Below are positions 1-7,806 of a stretch of 64,000 nucleotides of DNA, in pieces. The translations under genes and the position numbers were made by a program. The notes beneath the pieces are model-generated. The model made no database searches. It was not told the origin of the DNA and was given only the letters and a program-made list of their open reading frames with translations. Positions within the stretch are counted from its first letter, which is position 1. Every line of letters starts with the position of its first letter. Source of the stretch: Planosporangium flavigriseum (lineage in GTDB: Bacteria; Actinomycetota; Actinomycetes; Mycobacteriales; Micromonosporaceae); contig NZ_JAATVW010000021.1 of assembly GCF_011947225.1 (NCBI RefSeq), positions 1 to 64,000 on the forward strand, written 5' to 3'.

Positions 1-190
1 AACCGGGGAGATCACCCGCAGCGTGGCCGAGGCCGCCACCGGCAGCACCGAGATCGCCACCAACATCTCCGGCGTCGCCGCGGCCGCGGCCACCACCACC
101 GAGGGCGTCACCGAGTCACAGCGGGCGGCCGAAGAACTGGCCCGCATGAGCAACGAACTGCAGCAGGCCGTCGCGCGCTTCCGCGTCTAA
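1..190 (+). CDS. Methyl-accepting chemotaxis protein, C-terminal end (partial)
   Basis: Reading from base 2 gives 62 codons before TAA at 188-190. The peptide is helical and Ala/Thr/Ser-rich, with segments such as ITRSVAEAATGSTEIA and TTEGVTESQRAAEELARMS, and ends in AVARFRV. This heptad pattern and the terminal RF-hydrophobic ending are typical of the last part of the cytoplasmic signalling coiled coil of actinobacterial methyl-accepting chemotaxis receptors. The start lies outside the window, so sensor domain and membrane topology cannot be judged. A strong intrinsic terminator follows directly. Confidence 0.85.
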   Translation, partial: TGEITRSVAEAATGSTEIATNISGVAAAAATTTEGVTESQRAAEELARMSNELQQAVARFRV

Positions 191-575
191 CCGCATCGAA
201 TATCGTCGACTCCCGCGCCATAACTGGCGCGGGGGTCGACGTTTTTCCGACGGGTCGCCCTGATTGTGTCTCCGCATGTCGAAAAGATCAGAAAAATGCG
301 CGGCGCCCCTTGCCACCAAACCGGCGACAGGGGCGCCCGTACTGGCGCATCGCGCGTAGTACGCGAAATCGAAAACCACGGCAACGCGCCGAATATCCCC
401 GGCGACTGTGCCGGCATTGTCGAAACCGCGCCGTCGGATCAATTCATTTTCCCTCGCACTCGTTTCACGACCGAGGCACGTGCGACTCACCCGCTATTTC
501 GGAATTCACGCGGCATTCACCATGAGCGTGCCCACCGGCCCCGCCGGCACAACAAGCGCCGGATCGGCGTCGGAG
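191..575. other. Intergenic region between convergent genes
   Basis: After the terminator at 205-246 this 385-base stretch holds only short reading frames without ribosome sites or recognisable products. It separates the chemotaxis gene from the convergent sortase gene. I see no further supported element. Confidence 0.6.
205..246 (+). terminator. Intrinsic terminator of the chemotaxis receptor gene
   Basis: A 16-bp stem (205-220 with 225-240, one G-T wobble) closes a TAAC loop and is followed by GTTTTT. It starts 14 bases after the TAA stop. Confidence 0.9.
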
Positions 576-1250
576 TCATTCCGACGTGGTGAAATCGGCG
601 AAGACAATCAGGTTGTCGCGATAGTTTCCCGAAAACCAGTCAAAACTTCCGCCGCAGGTGATGAGGCGAAGCCCCGGGCTTGCCGTAGGGCCGTAGACCT
701 TCTCCGTGGGGAAGTGGTCCTTGGACACCTGTTCGGTGTGGTGCACCACGAACTGGGCGGTCGTGCCGTCCTGTCGGGTGACGAGGACCAGGTCTCCGGG
801 GCGGATTTCGTGGAGCCGGAAGAAGATTCCGGGTTCGTTGTGCCCGTCCACATGGCCCAGGATCACGCTCGGCCCCATCTCCCCGGGGCTGGGGCCGAGC
901 GCGTACCAGCCGGCCTGCATCGGGTTCGACAGCGGCGGCACCTGAACGGTCCGATCGGGGTTGAGTTGGAGCGGCAGCAACGAGGACGCCGCGTCGATCG
1001 CGGGAATCCAGACTTGCACCGGGACCGAGCGCGGCAACGCCGCCGGCTGCAGTGCTTCCCGCCGCGGACCGCGTAGCACGACCCGGGTGGGCTGTCCCGC
1101 CGACACATGGGGAGCGGTCGGCGGGACAGTCACTGTTGGCCGGGATGCAGCAGGCGTAGTCACCGTCAACACGGTCAACGCAGCGAGGGCGATGCACCGC
1201 ATGGCGGCCACGTCGGCACCACGAGCCGGTCGCGGCGGACGATCAGTCAT
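576..1250 (-). CDS. Class F sortase
   Basis: A 224-residue cysteine transpeptidase expected to act outside the membrane. An N-terminal hydrophobic segment (about residues 17-34) serves as signal or anchor. The sortase fold follows, with the catalytic set visible as His133 in LGHVDG, Cys199 in ITCGG and Arg211 in NYRDNL; the LITCGGSFD and DNLIVFA signatures are typical of class F. The start was chosen at 1250 because the ATG lies inside ATGACTGA, overlapping the upstream gene by 8 bases, so translation is probably coupled. The upstream gene encodes a wall-spanning type protein, its likely substrate or partner. Class F enzymes are poorly characterised; the substrate link is inferred from adjacency. 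Confidence 0.88.
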   Translation of the reverse strand: MTDRPPRPARGADVAAMRCIALAALTVLTVTTPAASRPTVTVPPTAPHVSAGQPTRVVLRGPRREALQPAALPRSVPVQVWIPAIDAASSLLPLQLNPDRTVQVPPLSNPMQAGWYALGPSPGEMGPSVILGHVDGHNEPGIFFRLHEIRPGDLVLVTRQDGTTAQFVVHHTEQVSKDHFPTEKVYGPTASPGLRLITCGGSFDWFSGNYRDNLIVFADFTTSE

Positions 1251-1827
1251 CCGCCATCCGACGGCGCCGGGTAAGGGCGACGCCGGCCGGGACAAGGACA
1301 GCCATAGCAGCCAACGGCACGAGGAGCTCGGCGGTGGATCCAGCCGTACCGCCACCGCCGGTCTTTGCCGCACCAGTCGGCATGACAGTCGGTTTCTCGG
1401 TCGGCGTCTTCGTCTCGGTCGGCATTTCGGTGGGCTTCTCGGTCGGCTTCTCGGTCGGCTTCTCGGTCGGCTTCTCGGTCGGCTTCTCGGTCGGCTTCGG
1501 CGTCTTCGTCTCCGTCGGCTTCTCCGTCGGCGTCTTCGTCTCCGTCGGCTTCTCCGTCGGCGTCGGCTTCTCCGTCGGCTTCTCCGTCGACGTCTTCGTC
1601 TCCGTCGGCTTCATCTCCGCGTCGCACAGGGCGGGCTTCTGCGGCTGGTGGTCGCAGGTCTGCACGGTGTTGGTCGGAGCCTGGGCCGCGGCGACCCCGC
1701 TGTAAACGCCCACACCCAATGCGGCCATGGATGCCACTGCCACCAGACGAGGCCATGTTGCGTTACGCCGGCGAAGAGGTTCTCTCGTTCCCTCCGGGGA
1801 CCCATCCTCGATCATCTTGTGCACCAA
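1243..1827 (-). CDS. Putative cell-surface protein with Pro/Thr/Glu/Lys repeat stalk
   Basis: A 194-residue secreted protein. GTG at 1827 has GGAGG five bases upstream. A signal segment spans residues 27-49 with probable cleavage after AQA (50). Residues 73-151 are repeats of the type TEKP/PTETK that would form an extended wall-spanning stalk. A C-terminal sorting-like module follows: AAKTGGGG (153-160), a hydrophobic helix (167-186) and RRRR (187-190). The order stalk, TG motif, helix, basic tail is that of sortase substrates, but there is no LPXTG; AAKTG would be a non-canonical signal. There is no folded domain to suggest a binding function. It sits directly upstream of the class F sortase with an 8-base overlap. 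Confidence 0.75.
   Translation of the reverse strand: MVHKMIEDGSPEGTREPLRRRNATWPRLVAVASMAALGVGVYSGVAAAQAPTNTVQTCDHQPQKPALCDAEMKPTETKTSTEKPTEKPTPTEKPTETKTPTEKPTETKTPKPTEKPTEKPTEKPTEKPTEKPTEMPTETKTPTEKPTVMPTGAAKTGGGGTAGSTAELLVPLAAMAVLVPAGVALTRRRRMADD
1391..1611 (-). repeat. 12-bp-type coding repeats (TEKP stalk)
   Basis: Degenerate tandem units read GGCTTCTCGGTC or GGCTTCTCCGTC on the plus strand, interrupted by GTCTTCGTC units. They encode the TEKP/TETKTP stalk of the surface protein. Such arrays expand and contract easily, so stalk length probably varies between strains. Confidence 0.85.
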
Positions 1828-2141
1828 TACCTCCAGGTAGATCGCGAAATCGGACTGCCGAACTCGGCCCGCTGGCGCGCAGCCGTTCGAACCCCGTTGC
1901 CGCCGGTGACACCGGTGGCATGGGGCCAGGCAGGCGGGTGGGCAACGCCGATATCAGGCCGGCGGTGCGAGCGGACTATCCGCGGAGGATGGCTTTAAAC
2001 AAGGCCAGACGAAGAAAGGGTCGCTTGTGGACGGTAGGACAACCCGGTGAACCTGCTTGCGCATACGATCGCGGCCGGGTCGCGGTCGCCGTGCGGCGAC
2101 CGCGACCCGGCCGGGGTCAGGGGGTGGTTAGGACGACATAA
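1828..2141. other. Intergenic region upstream of the surface-protein operon
   Basis: This 314-base stretch must carry the minus-strand promoter of the surface-protein/sortase pair. I could not identify convincing -35/-10 hexamers. It also holds the hairpin at 2072-2113. Plus-strand reading frames here lack ribosome sites and coding character. Confidence 0.5.
2072..2113 (-). terminator. Perfect 19-bp hairpin, probable terminator
   Basis: CGGCCGGGTCGCGGTCGCC at 2072-2090 pairs perfectly with 2095-2113 around a GTGC loop. It lies about 30 bases past the stop of the acyl-CoA ligase gene. There is no T-run, as is common in high-GC actinomycetes. Confidence 0.75.
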
Positions 2142-3704
2142 TCAGGACACGGTCGATTCGGTCTCCGCCACGATCGTGCGGCGCAGTTCGCGCTTGAGCA
2201 CCTTGTGGCTCGGCCCGAGCGGAAGCTGGTCGAGGAAGCGGACCTGCCGCGGGTACTTGTGGCGGCCGAGCCGTTCCCGACTCCAGTCGATGAGTTCGTC
2301 CGCGCTCGGCGCCGGCTCGTTGCCGTCGAGGACCACCACCGCACAGATCTCCTCGCCGTGCACCTCGTCCGGAACGCCGATGACGGCTACCTGTACGACG
2401 GCCGGGTGGCGGGCGATGACCTCCTCCACCTCGCGCGGGTACACGTTGAAGCCGCCGCGGATGACGAGGTCCTTCTTGCGGTCGACGATCGAGATGAATC
2501 CGTCGTCGTCCTTGGTGCCGAGGTCACCCGTACGGAACCAGCCGTCGACGAGCGCCTGCTCGGTCGCCTCCGGCCGTCCGAGATAGCCAGCGAAGACGTT
2601 GTGTCCCCGGATCACGATCTCGCCCAGCTCACCGGCCGGCACCAGCTCGATGCGATCGTCGACGTCGGCCCGCGCGACCTCCACCTCGACACCCCAGATG
2701 GGGTGGCCCACCGTGCCGGGCCGGGTGCCGAAGCGCGGCTGGTTGACCGTCGCGGTCGGCGACGTCTCCGACAGCCCGTACCCCTCGAAGATGGTCGTGG
2801 AGAATGCGGCGTTGAAGCGTTCGAGCACGACCACGGGCAGCGACGCCCCACCGGAGACGCACAGGCGCAGCCGCGGTAGCCGCTCATGCCGGGCGGCTGC
2901 CTCCACGAGTGCCACGTACATCGTCGGCACGCCGTGGAAGATGGTGACGCCCTCACGCAGCATCAGCTCGATCGCCGCATCGCCGGTGAAGCGCGGCAGC
3001 AGTACCAGCGTGCCGCCGATCCGGAAGGTCGAGTTCATGCTGACCGTCTGCCCGAACGTGTGGAACAGCGGCAGGCAGCCCAGGGCCACGTCGTCGGCGC
3101 GTACATCGTGGCAGTCGAATGCGTTGACGGTCGCGTTGAGGACGAGGTTGAGGTGGGTGAGCAGGGCGCCCTTGGGTTCACCGGTCGTGCCGCTGGTGTA
3201 GAAGACGACAGCGGTGTCCTCGGCCTCGCGCGACACGTACGACCGGAGTGCCTCCACGCGCGAGCTGACGTCCTCCAGCCGGCGCACCTGTCCCGCCATC
3301 TCCGGCGACAGCGGCCCCACCGCCACCAGCGGGATTCCGGCCTTCGCTGCCGCCTGGGCGCCCATGGCGAGCTGGCTGGCGTGGCAGACCAGCAGGTTCG
3401 CGCGGCTGTCGCGGAGCACGTACGCCATCTCGTCGGCGGTGAGCAGGAGGTGGACCGGTACCACCGCCGCGCCGGCGGCGAGCGCGCCGTAGTAGGCGCG
3501 CGGGAAGTCGACGACGTTGGGAGCCAGCAGCGCGACGGTGTCGCCGGCGCCGATGCCCAATTCGCGCAGCCCCGCCGCGTACGACCGGGCCTGCGCCCAC
3601 AACTGCGCGTACGTGACCCGCACGTCGCCGTCAACGACCGCGACCTTGTCGGCGTGGCGTCGGGCCGACTCGGCGAGGATGGTGGCCAGCGAAAGTGTCG
3701 TCAC
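2142..3704 (-). CDS. Acyl-CoA synthetase (fatty-acid--CoA ligase)
   Basis: A 520-residue adenylate-forming enzyme that would activate a carboxylic acid to its CoA thioester using ATP. The AMP-binding P-loop reads YTSGTTGEPKGAL. GYGLSETSPT, GWFRTGDLG and the hinge region DRKKDLVIRGGFNVYPRE follow in the expected order, with the C-terminal catalytic lysine region SHKVLKREL. GTG at 3704 was chosen: it overlaps the preceding dehydrogenase stop as GTGA and has GGAGGG eight bases upstream. It is the last gene of a run with two acyl-CoA dehydrogenases, so it probably supplies their substrate. Chain-length preference cannot be read from sequence; medium or long chain is likely. Confidence 0.9.
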   Translation of the reverse strand: MTTLSLATILAESARRHADKVAVVDGDVRVTYAQLWAQARSYAAGLRELGIGAGDTVALLAPNVVDFPRAYYGALAAGAAVVPVHLLLTADEMAYVLRDSRANLLVCHASQLAMGAQAAAKAGIPLVAVGPLSPEMAGQVRRLEDVSSRVEALRSYVSREAEDTAVVFYTSGTTGEPKGALLTHLNLVLNATVNAFDCHDVRADDVALGCLPLFHTFGQTVSMNSTFRIGGTLVLLPRFTGDAAIELMLREGVTIFHGVPTMYVALVEAAARHERLPRLRLCVSGGASLPVVVLERFNAAFSTTIFEGYGLSETSPTATVNQPRFGTRPGTVGHPIWGVEVEVARADVDDRIELVPAGELGEIVIRGHNVFAGYLGRPEATEQALVDGWFRTGDLGTKDDDGFISIVDRKKDLVIRGGFNVYPREVEEVIARHPAVVQVAVIGVPDEVHGEEICAVVVLDGNEPAPSADELIDWSRERLGRHKYPRQVRFLDQLPLGPSHKVLKRELRRTIVAETESTVS

Positions 3705-4873
3705 GCCAGGTGCCCTCCGATCATCGTGTACCCGCGCAGCAGGTCCCGGGAAATGATCAATCGTTGCATCTCGTCGGTGCCCTCGAAGATGCGGAACAGC
3801 CGGACCTGGCGGTACCACCGCTCGATCGGCAGCTCACGGGTGTAGCCCATGCCGCCGTGGATCTGCATGACCCGGTCGACGACCCGGTTGACCATACCGG
3901 CGCCGTACAGCTTCGCCATCGACGACGAGTGCCGCGGGTCCATTCCCTGGTCGACCGTCCACGCCGCCCTCAGCACCAGCCAGCGGGCGGCCTCCAACTC
4001 GACCTCGGAGTCGGCGATCATCCACTGGATGGCCTGGTTGGTACCGATCGGCTTGCCGAACGTCTCCCGCGTGCGGGCCTGGTCGAGCGCCATCGACAGC
4101 GCCCGCTCGGCGATGCCGATCGCGTGCGACGGGATCGTGTAGCGCCCCTTGCCGATCCACTGCATGCCCAGTTCGAAGCCCTGGCCGATCTCGCCGAGAA
4201 TGTTGCGGCTCGGTACCCGGACGTTGTCGAACACCAGCGACGCCGGGCCACCCTCCCCCATCGTCTGGATGAACTCCGAGCGCCACCCCATGGCCCGGTC
4301 CACGAGGAACGCGGTCGTACCGCCGCCGCGTACGCCCTTCTCCCTGTCGGTCACCGCGACGACGATGGTGAAGTCGGCGTCGTTGCCGTTGGTGATGAAG
4401 GTCTTCTCGCCGTTGAGGACCCAGTCGTCGCCGTCCTTGCGTGCGGACAGCTTGATGTTGGCGGCGTCCGAGCCGGCGCCCGGCTCGGTGATGGCGAAGC
4501 AGGAGATCCGCTCACCCTCGATGGTCGGGATGAGGTACTCCTTCTTCTGCTCGTCGTTGGCGTAGAAGAGGATGTTGTCGGCCTCGCCGCCGAACCGGAA
4601 CGGCACGAACGTGTGCCCGATCTCGGTCCAGATCAGCGACTGCATCACGGCCGACAGGTTCATGCCGCCGTACTCCTCGGGGGTGGACAGCCCCCAGAAG
4701 CCGAACTTCTTCGCCTTGAGCTGCAGCTCGCGCAGCTCGCTGAGGTCCAGGCCGGGCTGGTGGTTGCGCTCGCGGCGTAGCACCTCCTGCTCCAGCGGCA
4801 TGACCTCCTTGCGGATGAAGTCGCGGACGGTGTCGCGGATCGCCTTCTCTTCGTCGCTGAGGGAGAAGTCCAT
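3701..4873 (-). CDS. Acyl-CoA dehydrogenase
   Basis: A 390-residue FAD enzyme catalysing alpha,beta-dehydrogenation of acyl-CoA esters, the first oxidative step of beta-oxidation. Family features are present in order: the N-terminal helical domain, CFAITEPGAGSDAA (flavin/substrate contact), GEKTFITNG in the beta domain, and the C-terminal QIHGGMGYT and RLFRIFEGTDEMQR segment that carries the usual catalytic glutamate. ATG at 4873 is preceded by GGAGG with suitable spacing. It lies 20 bases after the second dehydrogenase gene and overlaps the CoA ligase by GTGA. Substrate specificity is unknown; its divergence from its neighbour suggests a different chain length or branching. Confidence 0.92.
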   Translation of the reverse strand: MDFSLSDEEKAIRDTVRDFIRKEVMPLEQEVLRRERNHQPGLDLSELRELQLKAKKFGFWGLSTPEEYGGMNLSAVMQSLIWTEIGHTFVPFRFGGEADNILFYANDEQKKEYLIPTIEGERISCFAITEPGAGSDAANIKLSARKDGDDWVLNGEKTFITNGNDADFTIVVAVTDREKGVRGGGTTAFLVDRAMGWRSEFIQTMGEGGPASLVFDNVRVPSRNILGEIGQGFELGMQWIGKGRYTIPSHAIGIAERALSMALDQARTRETFGKPIGTNQAIQWMIADSEVELEAARWLVLRAAWTVDQGMDPRHSSSMAKLYGAGMVNRVVDRVMQIHGGMGYTRELPIERWYRQVRLFRIFEGTDEMQRLIISRDLLRGYTMIGGHLA

Positions 4874-4893
4874 GGTGTCCTCCGAGGAGTTCT

Positions 4894-6042
4894 TCAGAAT
4901 GCGTTGATACCGGTCAACGCCCGTCCGATGAGCAACTGCTGGATCTGGCTGGTGCCTTCGTACAGAGTGGTGACGCGGGCGTCGCGCAGGTACTTGCCGA
5001 CCGGGTACTCGTCCACGTAGCCGTAGCCGCCGAAGACCTGCAGGGCGTTGTTGGCCGCGCGTACCGCCGCCTCGCTGGCGAACAGCTTCGCCATGGACGA
5101 CTCGGTCGCGAACGGCTGGCCGCGGTCGATGAGGTCGGCGACCCGCCACACGAGCAGCCGGGCCGCCGCAGTGTCGACGGCGATGTTCGAGATCAGCTGC
5201 TGGACCAGCTGGTACGAGGCGATCGGCTTGCCGAACTGCTGGCGCTGGCCGGCGTAGGCGACGGCGGCGTCGAGGCTGCCCTGGGCGATGCCGACGCAGC
5301 CGGCCGCGACCGACATCCGCCCCTTGGCCAGGGCCGCCATCGCGATGCTGAAGCCCTTGCCCTCAGCGGCGAGCCGCGCGGAGTCGGGCACCCGGACGCC
5401 GTCGAAGACCAGCTCTGCGGTTGCCTGCCCGCGCAGGCCGAGCTTGCCGTGGATCTCCCGCCGGGTCAGGCCCGGCGTATCGGTCGGCACGAGAAACGCG
5501 GTGATGCCGCGGTGGCCGTCGCCGCCCGTACGCACGAACACCAGCGCCACGTCGGCCCAGGTGCCGTTGGTGATGAAGATCTTGGTACCGGAGATGACCC
5601 AGTCGTCGCCGTCGCGCACCGCGCGGGTACGCAGGGACGCGGCGTCCGAGCCGGTGTCCGGTTCGGTGAGCGCGAAGCAGCCGAGCGCCTCGCCCGCGCA
5701 CAGCCGGGGCAGCCACTCCCGCTTCTGCGCTTGCGTGCCGTACGCCGCGATCGACTTGGTGACCAGGCCGAGCGAGACCGAGACGATCCCCCGGACCGAC
5801 GAGTCGCCGCGGCCGAGCTCTTCGAGGACCAGGCAGTACGCCAGATGGTCGCCGGCCGACCCGCCGTGCTCCTCGGGGATGGTCAGGCCGAGGAAGCCCA
5901 GGTCGCCGAGCGTCTTCACGAGCCCTGAGTCGACCGACTCGCGGCGGTCCCACTCGGCGGCGTGCGGCAGCACCTCCCGGTCGACGAAGTCGGCGGCGAG
6001 CTGCCGCACGGCCGTCTGCTCCGGCGAGAGCGTCAGGTCCAT
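4894..6042 (-). CDS. Acyl-CoA dehydrogenase, second copy in operon
   Basis: A 382-residue FAD-dependent acyl-CoA dehydrogenase. It shows CFALTEPDTGSDAAS, ISGTKIFITNG, the QVFGGYGYVDEYPV segment and RVTTLYEGTSQIQQL with the typical catalytic Glu in YEGT. ATG at 6042 follows CAGGAGAACAC, a good ribosome site. It is the first gene of the three-gene fatty-acid operon and faces a TetR gene across 92 bases that contain an inverted repeat. Its sequence differs widely from the neighbouring dehydrogenase, so the two probably act on different acyl-CoAs rather than being a recent duplication. Confidence 0.92.
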   Translation of the reverse strand: MDLTLSPEQTAVRQLAADFVDREVLPHAAEWDRRESVDSGLVKTLGDLGFLGLTIPEEHGGSAGDHLAYCLVLEELGRGDSSVRGIVSVSLGLVTKSIAAYGTQAQKREWLPRLCAGEALGCFALTEPDTGSDAASLRTRAVRDGDDWVISGTKIFITNGTWADVALVFVRTGGDGHRGITAFLVPTDTPGLTRREIHGKLGLRGQATAELVFDGVRVPDSARLAAEGKGFSIAMAALAKGRMSVAAGCVGIAQGSLDAAVAYAGQRQQFGKPIASYQLVQQLISNIAVDTAAARLLVWRVADLIDRGQPFATESSMAKLFASEAAVRAANNALQVFGGYGYVDEYPVGKYLRDARVTTLYEGTSQIQQLLIGRALTGINAF

Positions 6043-6087
6043 GTGTTCTCCTGCTCCAGTGGCACAGCCGAGTGGCACAGCCCCCAT

Positions 6088-6106
6088 AAACTAGCGGTGC
6101 AAGTTT
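6088..6106. promoter_or_regulatory. Candidate TetR operator
   Basis: A 19-bp interrupted palindrome AAACTAGCGGTGCAAGTTT (matching half-sites AAACT-GC and GC-AGTTT) lies in the 92-base divergent space between the dehydrogenase operon and the TetR gene. Position and size suit a TetR dimer site controlling both directions. Confidence 0.55.
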
Positions 6107-6134
6107 TTCGAAGTCCAGCCCCCCGGAGGCCGCT

Positions 6135-6791
6135 ATGGCTCGACCGCGCCAGGCGCTGCTGAGCCGGCAGCGCATCATCGAGGCGGCGACCGCGCTCATC
6201 GACGCCGAGGGCCTCGCCGCGCTCTCCATCCGGCGCCTCGCCACCGAGCTGGGCGTACAGGGGCCGTCGCTGTACAACCACGTCGCCACCAAGGAGGAGA
6301 TCCTCGACGCGGTCGCCGACGCGATCACCGGACAGGTGGACAGCTCCGTCTTCGGCCGGCACGACTGGCGAGTGGCGCTTCGGATGTGGGCACACGCGTA
6401 CCGCGACGCCCTCGCCGCGCACCCGAACATCGTGCCCTACCTCGCGCAGGGCCCCGGCCGGCGGCCGGCTGCGCTCGCCATGGCGGACGCGGTCTACGGC
6501 GCGCTCGTCGACGCGGGATGGCCGCCGGCCCGCGCCACCCATATCGGCGCGGTGATGCGGTACTTCGTCGCCGGTTCGGCGCTGGGCTCGTTCGCCCGCG
6601 GCTTCGTCGAGGATCCCCAGCTCTACGCGGCCCGGTACCCGCACCTGACGAGCGCGCACCGGCTCGCGGGGCACCAGAAGAGCGTGGACGAAGGCGCGTT
6701 CACGCTCGGGCTCGACGCGCTCATCGACGGACTGACAGCGGTGTACGAGCAGGTCATAGGCCCGCTGCCGGCCCTGCCAGGAGAGCCGTAG
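6135..6791 (+). CDS. TetR family regulator
   Basis: A 218-residue repressor-type protein. The N-terminal helix-turn-helix is clear (RRLATELGVQGPSLYNHVATKEEIL, about residues 36-60). The rest is the helical ligand-binding and dimerisation domain with a TetR_C-like ending. ATG at 6135 follows a GGAGG. It is divergent from the acyl-CoA dehydrogenase/ligase operon, with an inverted repeat in the shared promoter region. A role as an acyl-CoA-responsive repressor of fatty-acid degradation is therefore likely, but this is inferred from position only. Its 3' end overlaps the convergent gene, and the stop codon lies within a GCCGTA hexanucleotide repeat. Confidence 0.88.
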   Translation: MARPRQALLSRQRIIEAATALIDAEGLAALSIRRLATELGVQGPSLYNHVATKEEILDAVADAITGQVDSSVFGRHDWRVALRMWAHAYRDALAAHPNIVPYLAQGPGRRPAALAMADAVYGALVDAGWPPARATHIGAVMRYFVAGSALGSFARGFVEDPQLYAARYPHLTSAHRLAGHQKSVDEGAFTLGLDALIDGLTAVYEQVIGPLPALPGEP

Positions 6792-7569
6792 CCGTAGCCG
6801 TAGCCGACGCCGACGCCGACGCCGACCGTGCCACAGCCGGGCGCGCCGGCCGCTGGCGCGGTATGCGGACCGCCCGCCCGCTACCCACCACGGCCGCCCG
6901 CTCCGCCGCAGCAGCCGCCTCAGCGTCCAGGCTGCGCTTCGCCGCCGCCGCCATGTCGGCGGCGTTGCGGGCCGCCCGCTCCATCTCAGACCCGGTCCGG
7001 TAGGCCGCGAGAAGCTTCTCACGGACGGCCCGCCGCAGCCTCGCCTCCTGCTCGTAGCGGTTGCGCTGAGCGCCCCAGCTGTCACGCTGCCCCACCAGGT
7101 CGCGCAACTGCTCGACCGACAGTTCCCCACGCCGGTACGCCCCGGTGGCGGCGTCGCACACCCGCCGCCAGTTGGCGGCGTGCTCCTCGGCAGTCTGTAC
7201 GGGCAGCGAGTACATCGCCGCCTGCGCCGCGACCCGCGCGGCCTCGTCCGCGGCTTCATACGCCTGCCACGCCGCCGCGCACTCGCGCTCGGCCCGCTTC
7301 CACTCGTCGTGCCGGCGCTCGGCGGTGATCGTCGCCCTCCTCGCTGCCACTGCGACCTCGTCGGCGTAGCGGCGGACATCGGCGACCTCGGTGGCTCGGC
7401 GGGTGCGGCGCAGCCGTGCCGCGGCCATGCGCGCCGCCGTGGCGCACAGCCGGCGGCGCGCTTCCGGCATCAACATGACCGCCACGGCGAGTACGGCGAA
7501 CGCGATGAGCGCGGCCTGGATCAACGCTGCCTGCTGAATGATGAGCATGGGTTCCCGCGCGACGGACAT
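6754..7569 (-). CDS. Membrane-anchored coiled-coil protein of unknown function
   Basis: About 271 residues. One hydrophobic helix near the N-terminus (IIQQAALIQAALIAFAVLAV) is followed by a long Ala/Arg/Glu-rich helical region with strong coiled-coil character. The C-terminal tail is low-complexity and alternates Ser/Ala and Thr/Ala because of a hexanucleotide repeat. The start is uncertain: ATG codons at 7578, 7569 and 7548 are in frame and none has a strong ribosome site. The 3' end overlaps the TetR gene by 38 bases, tail to tail. I do not recognise a family; a cytoplasmic coiled coil tethered to the membrane is all the sequence supports. Confidence 0.6.
   Translation of the reverse strand: MSVAREPMLIIQQAALIQAALIAFAVLAVAVMLMPEARRRLCATAARMAAARLRRTRRATEVADVRRYADEVAVAARRATITAERRHDEWKRAERECAAAWQAYEAADEAARVAAQAAMYSLPVQTAEEHAANWRRVCDAATGAYRRGELSVEQLRDLVGQRDSWGAQRNRYEQEARLRRAVREKLLAAYRTGSEMERAARNAADMAAAAKRSLDAEAAAAAERAAVVGSGRAVRIPRQRPARPAVARSASASASATATATALLAGPAAGL
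6785..6826. repeat. Hexanucleotide repeat (GCCGTA)3(GCCGAC)4
   Basis: Seven tandem 6-bp units span the stop codon of the TetR gene. On the other strand they encode an alternating Ser-Ala/Thr-Ala tail of the convergent protein. Confidence 0.9.
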
Positions 7570-7806
7570 GGATCTCAATTACCGCTGACGCCGACGGCCC
7601 AAACACGATCCAGGCTCGGGCCGCCCTGCAACCTTGTTGCACCCGTTTCGACACGGCCGGCGCTCCCCGCGGCCTCAAGTATTGGCGTCACCCGATCAGG
7701 TACGGCCCACCGCCGACCAGATCACATCGCCGGAGCCGCATCACATACCAGGCTCCGGTTCGTTGTCTGCCTCGGCGGAGCCGTGCGTGCAAGTGAGGTA
7801 GTTGAA

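Noticed and set aside
1334-1705. Plus-strand frame encoding repetitive FSVGFSVG
   Set aside because: It is the complement of the TEKP stalk repeats of the minus-strand surface protein and has no ribosome site or own promoter.
5363-6430. 355-residue minus-strand frame across the TetR gene and the dehydrogenase
   Set aside because: It covers two well-supported genes in the wrong frame and is Arg/Ala-rich, as expected for a GC-rich shadow.
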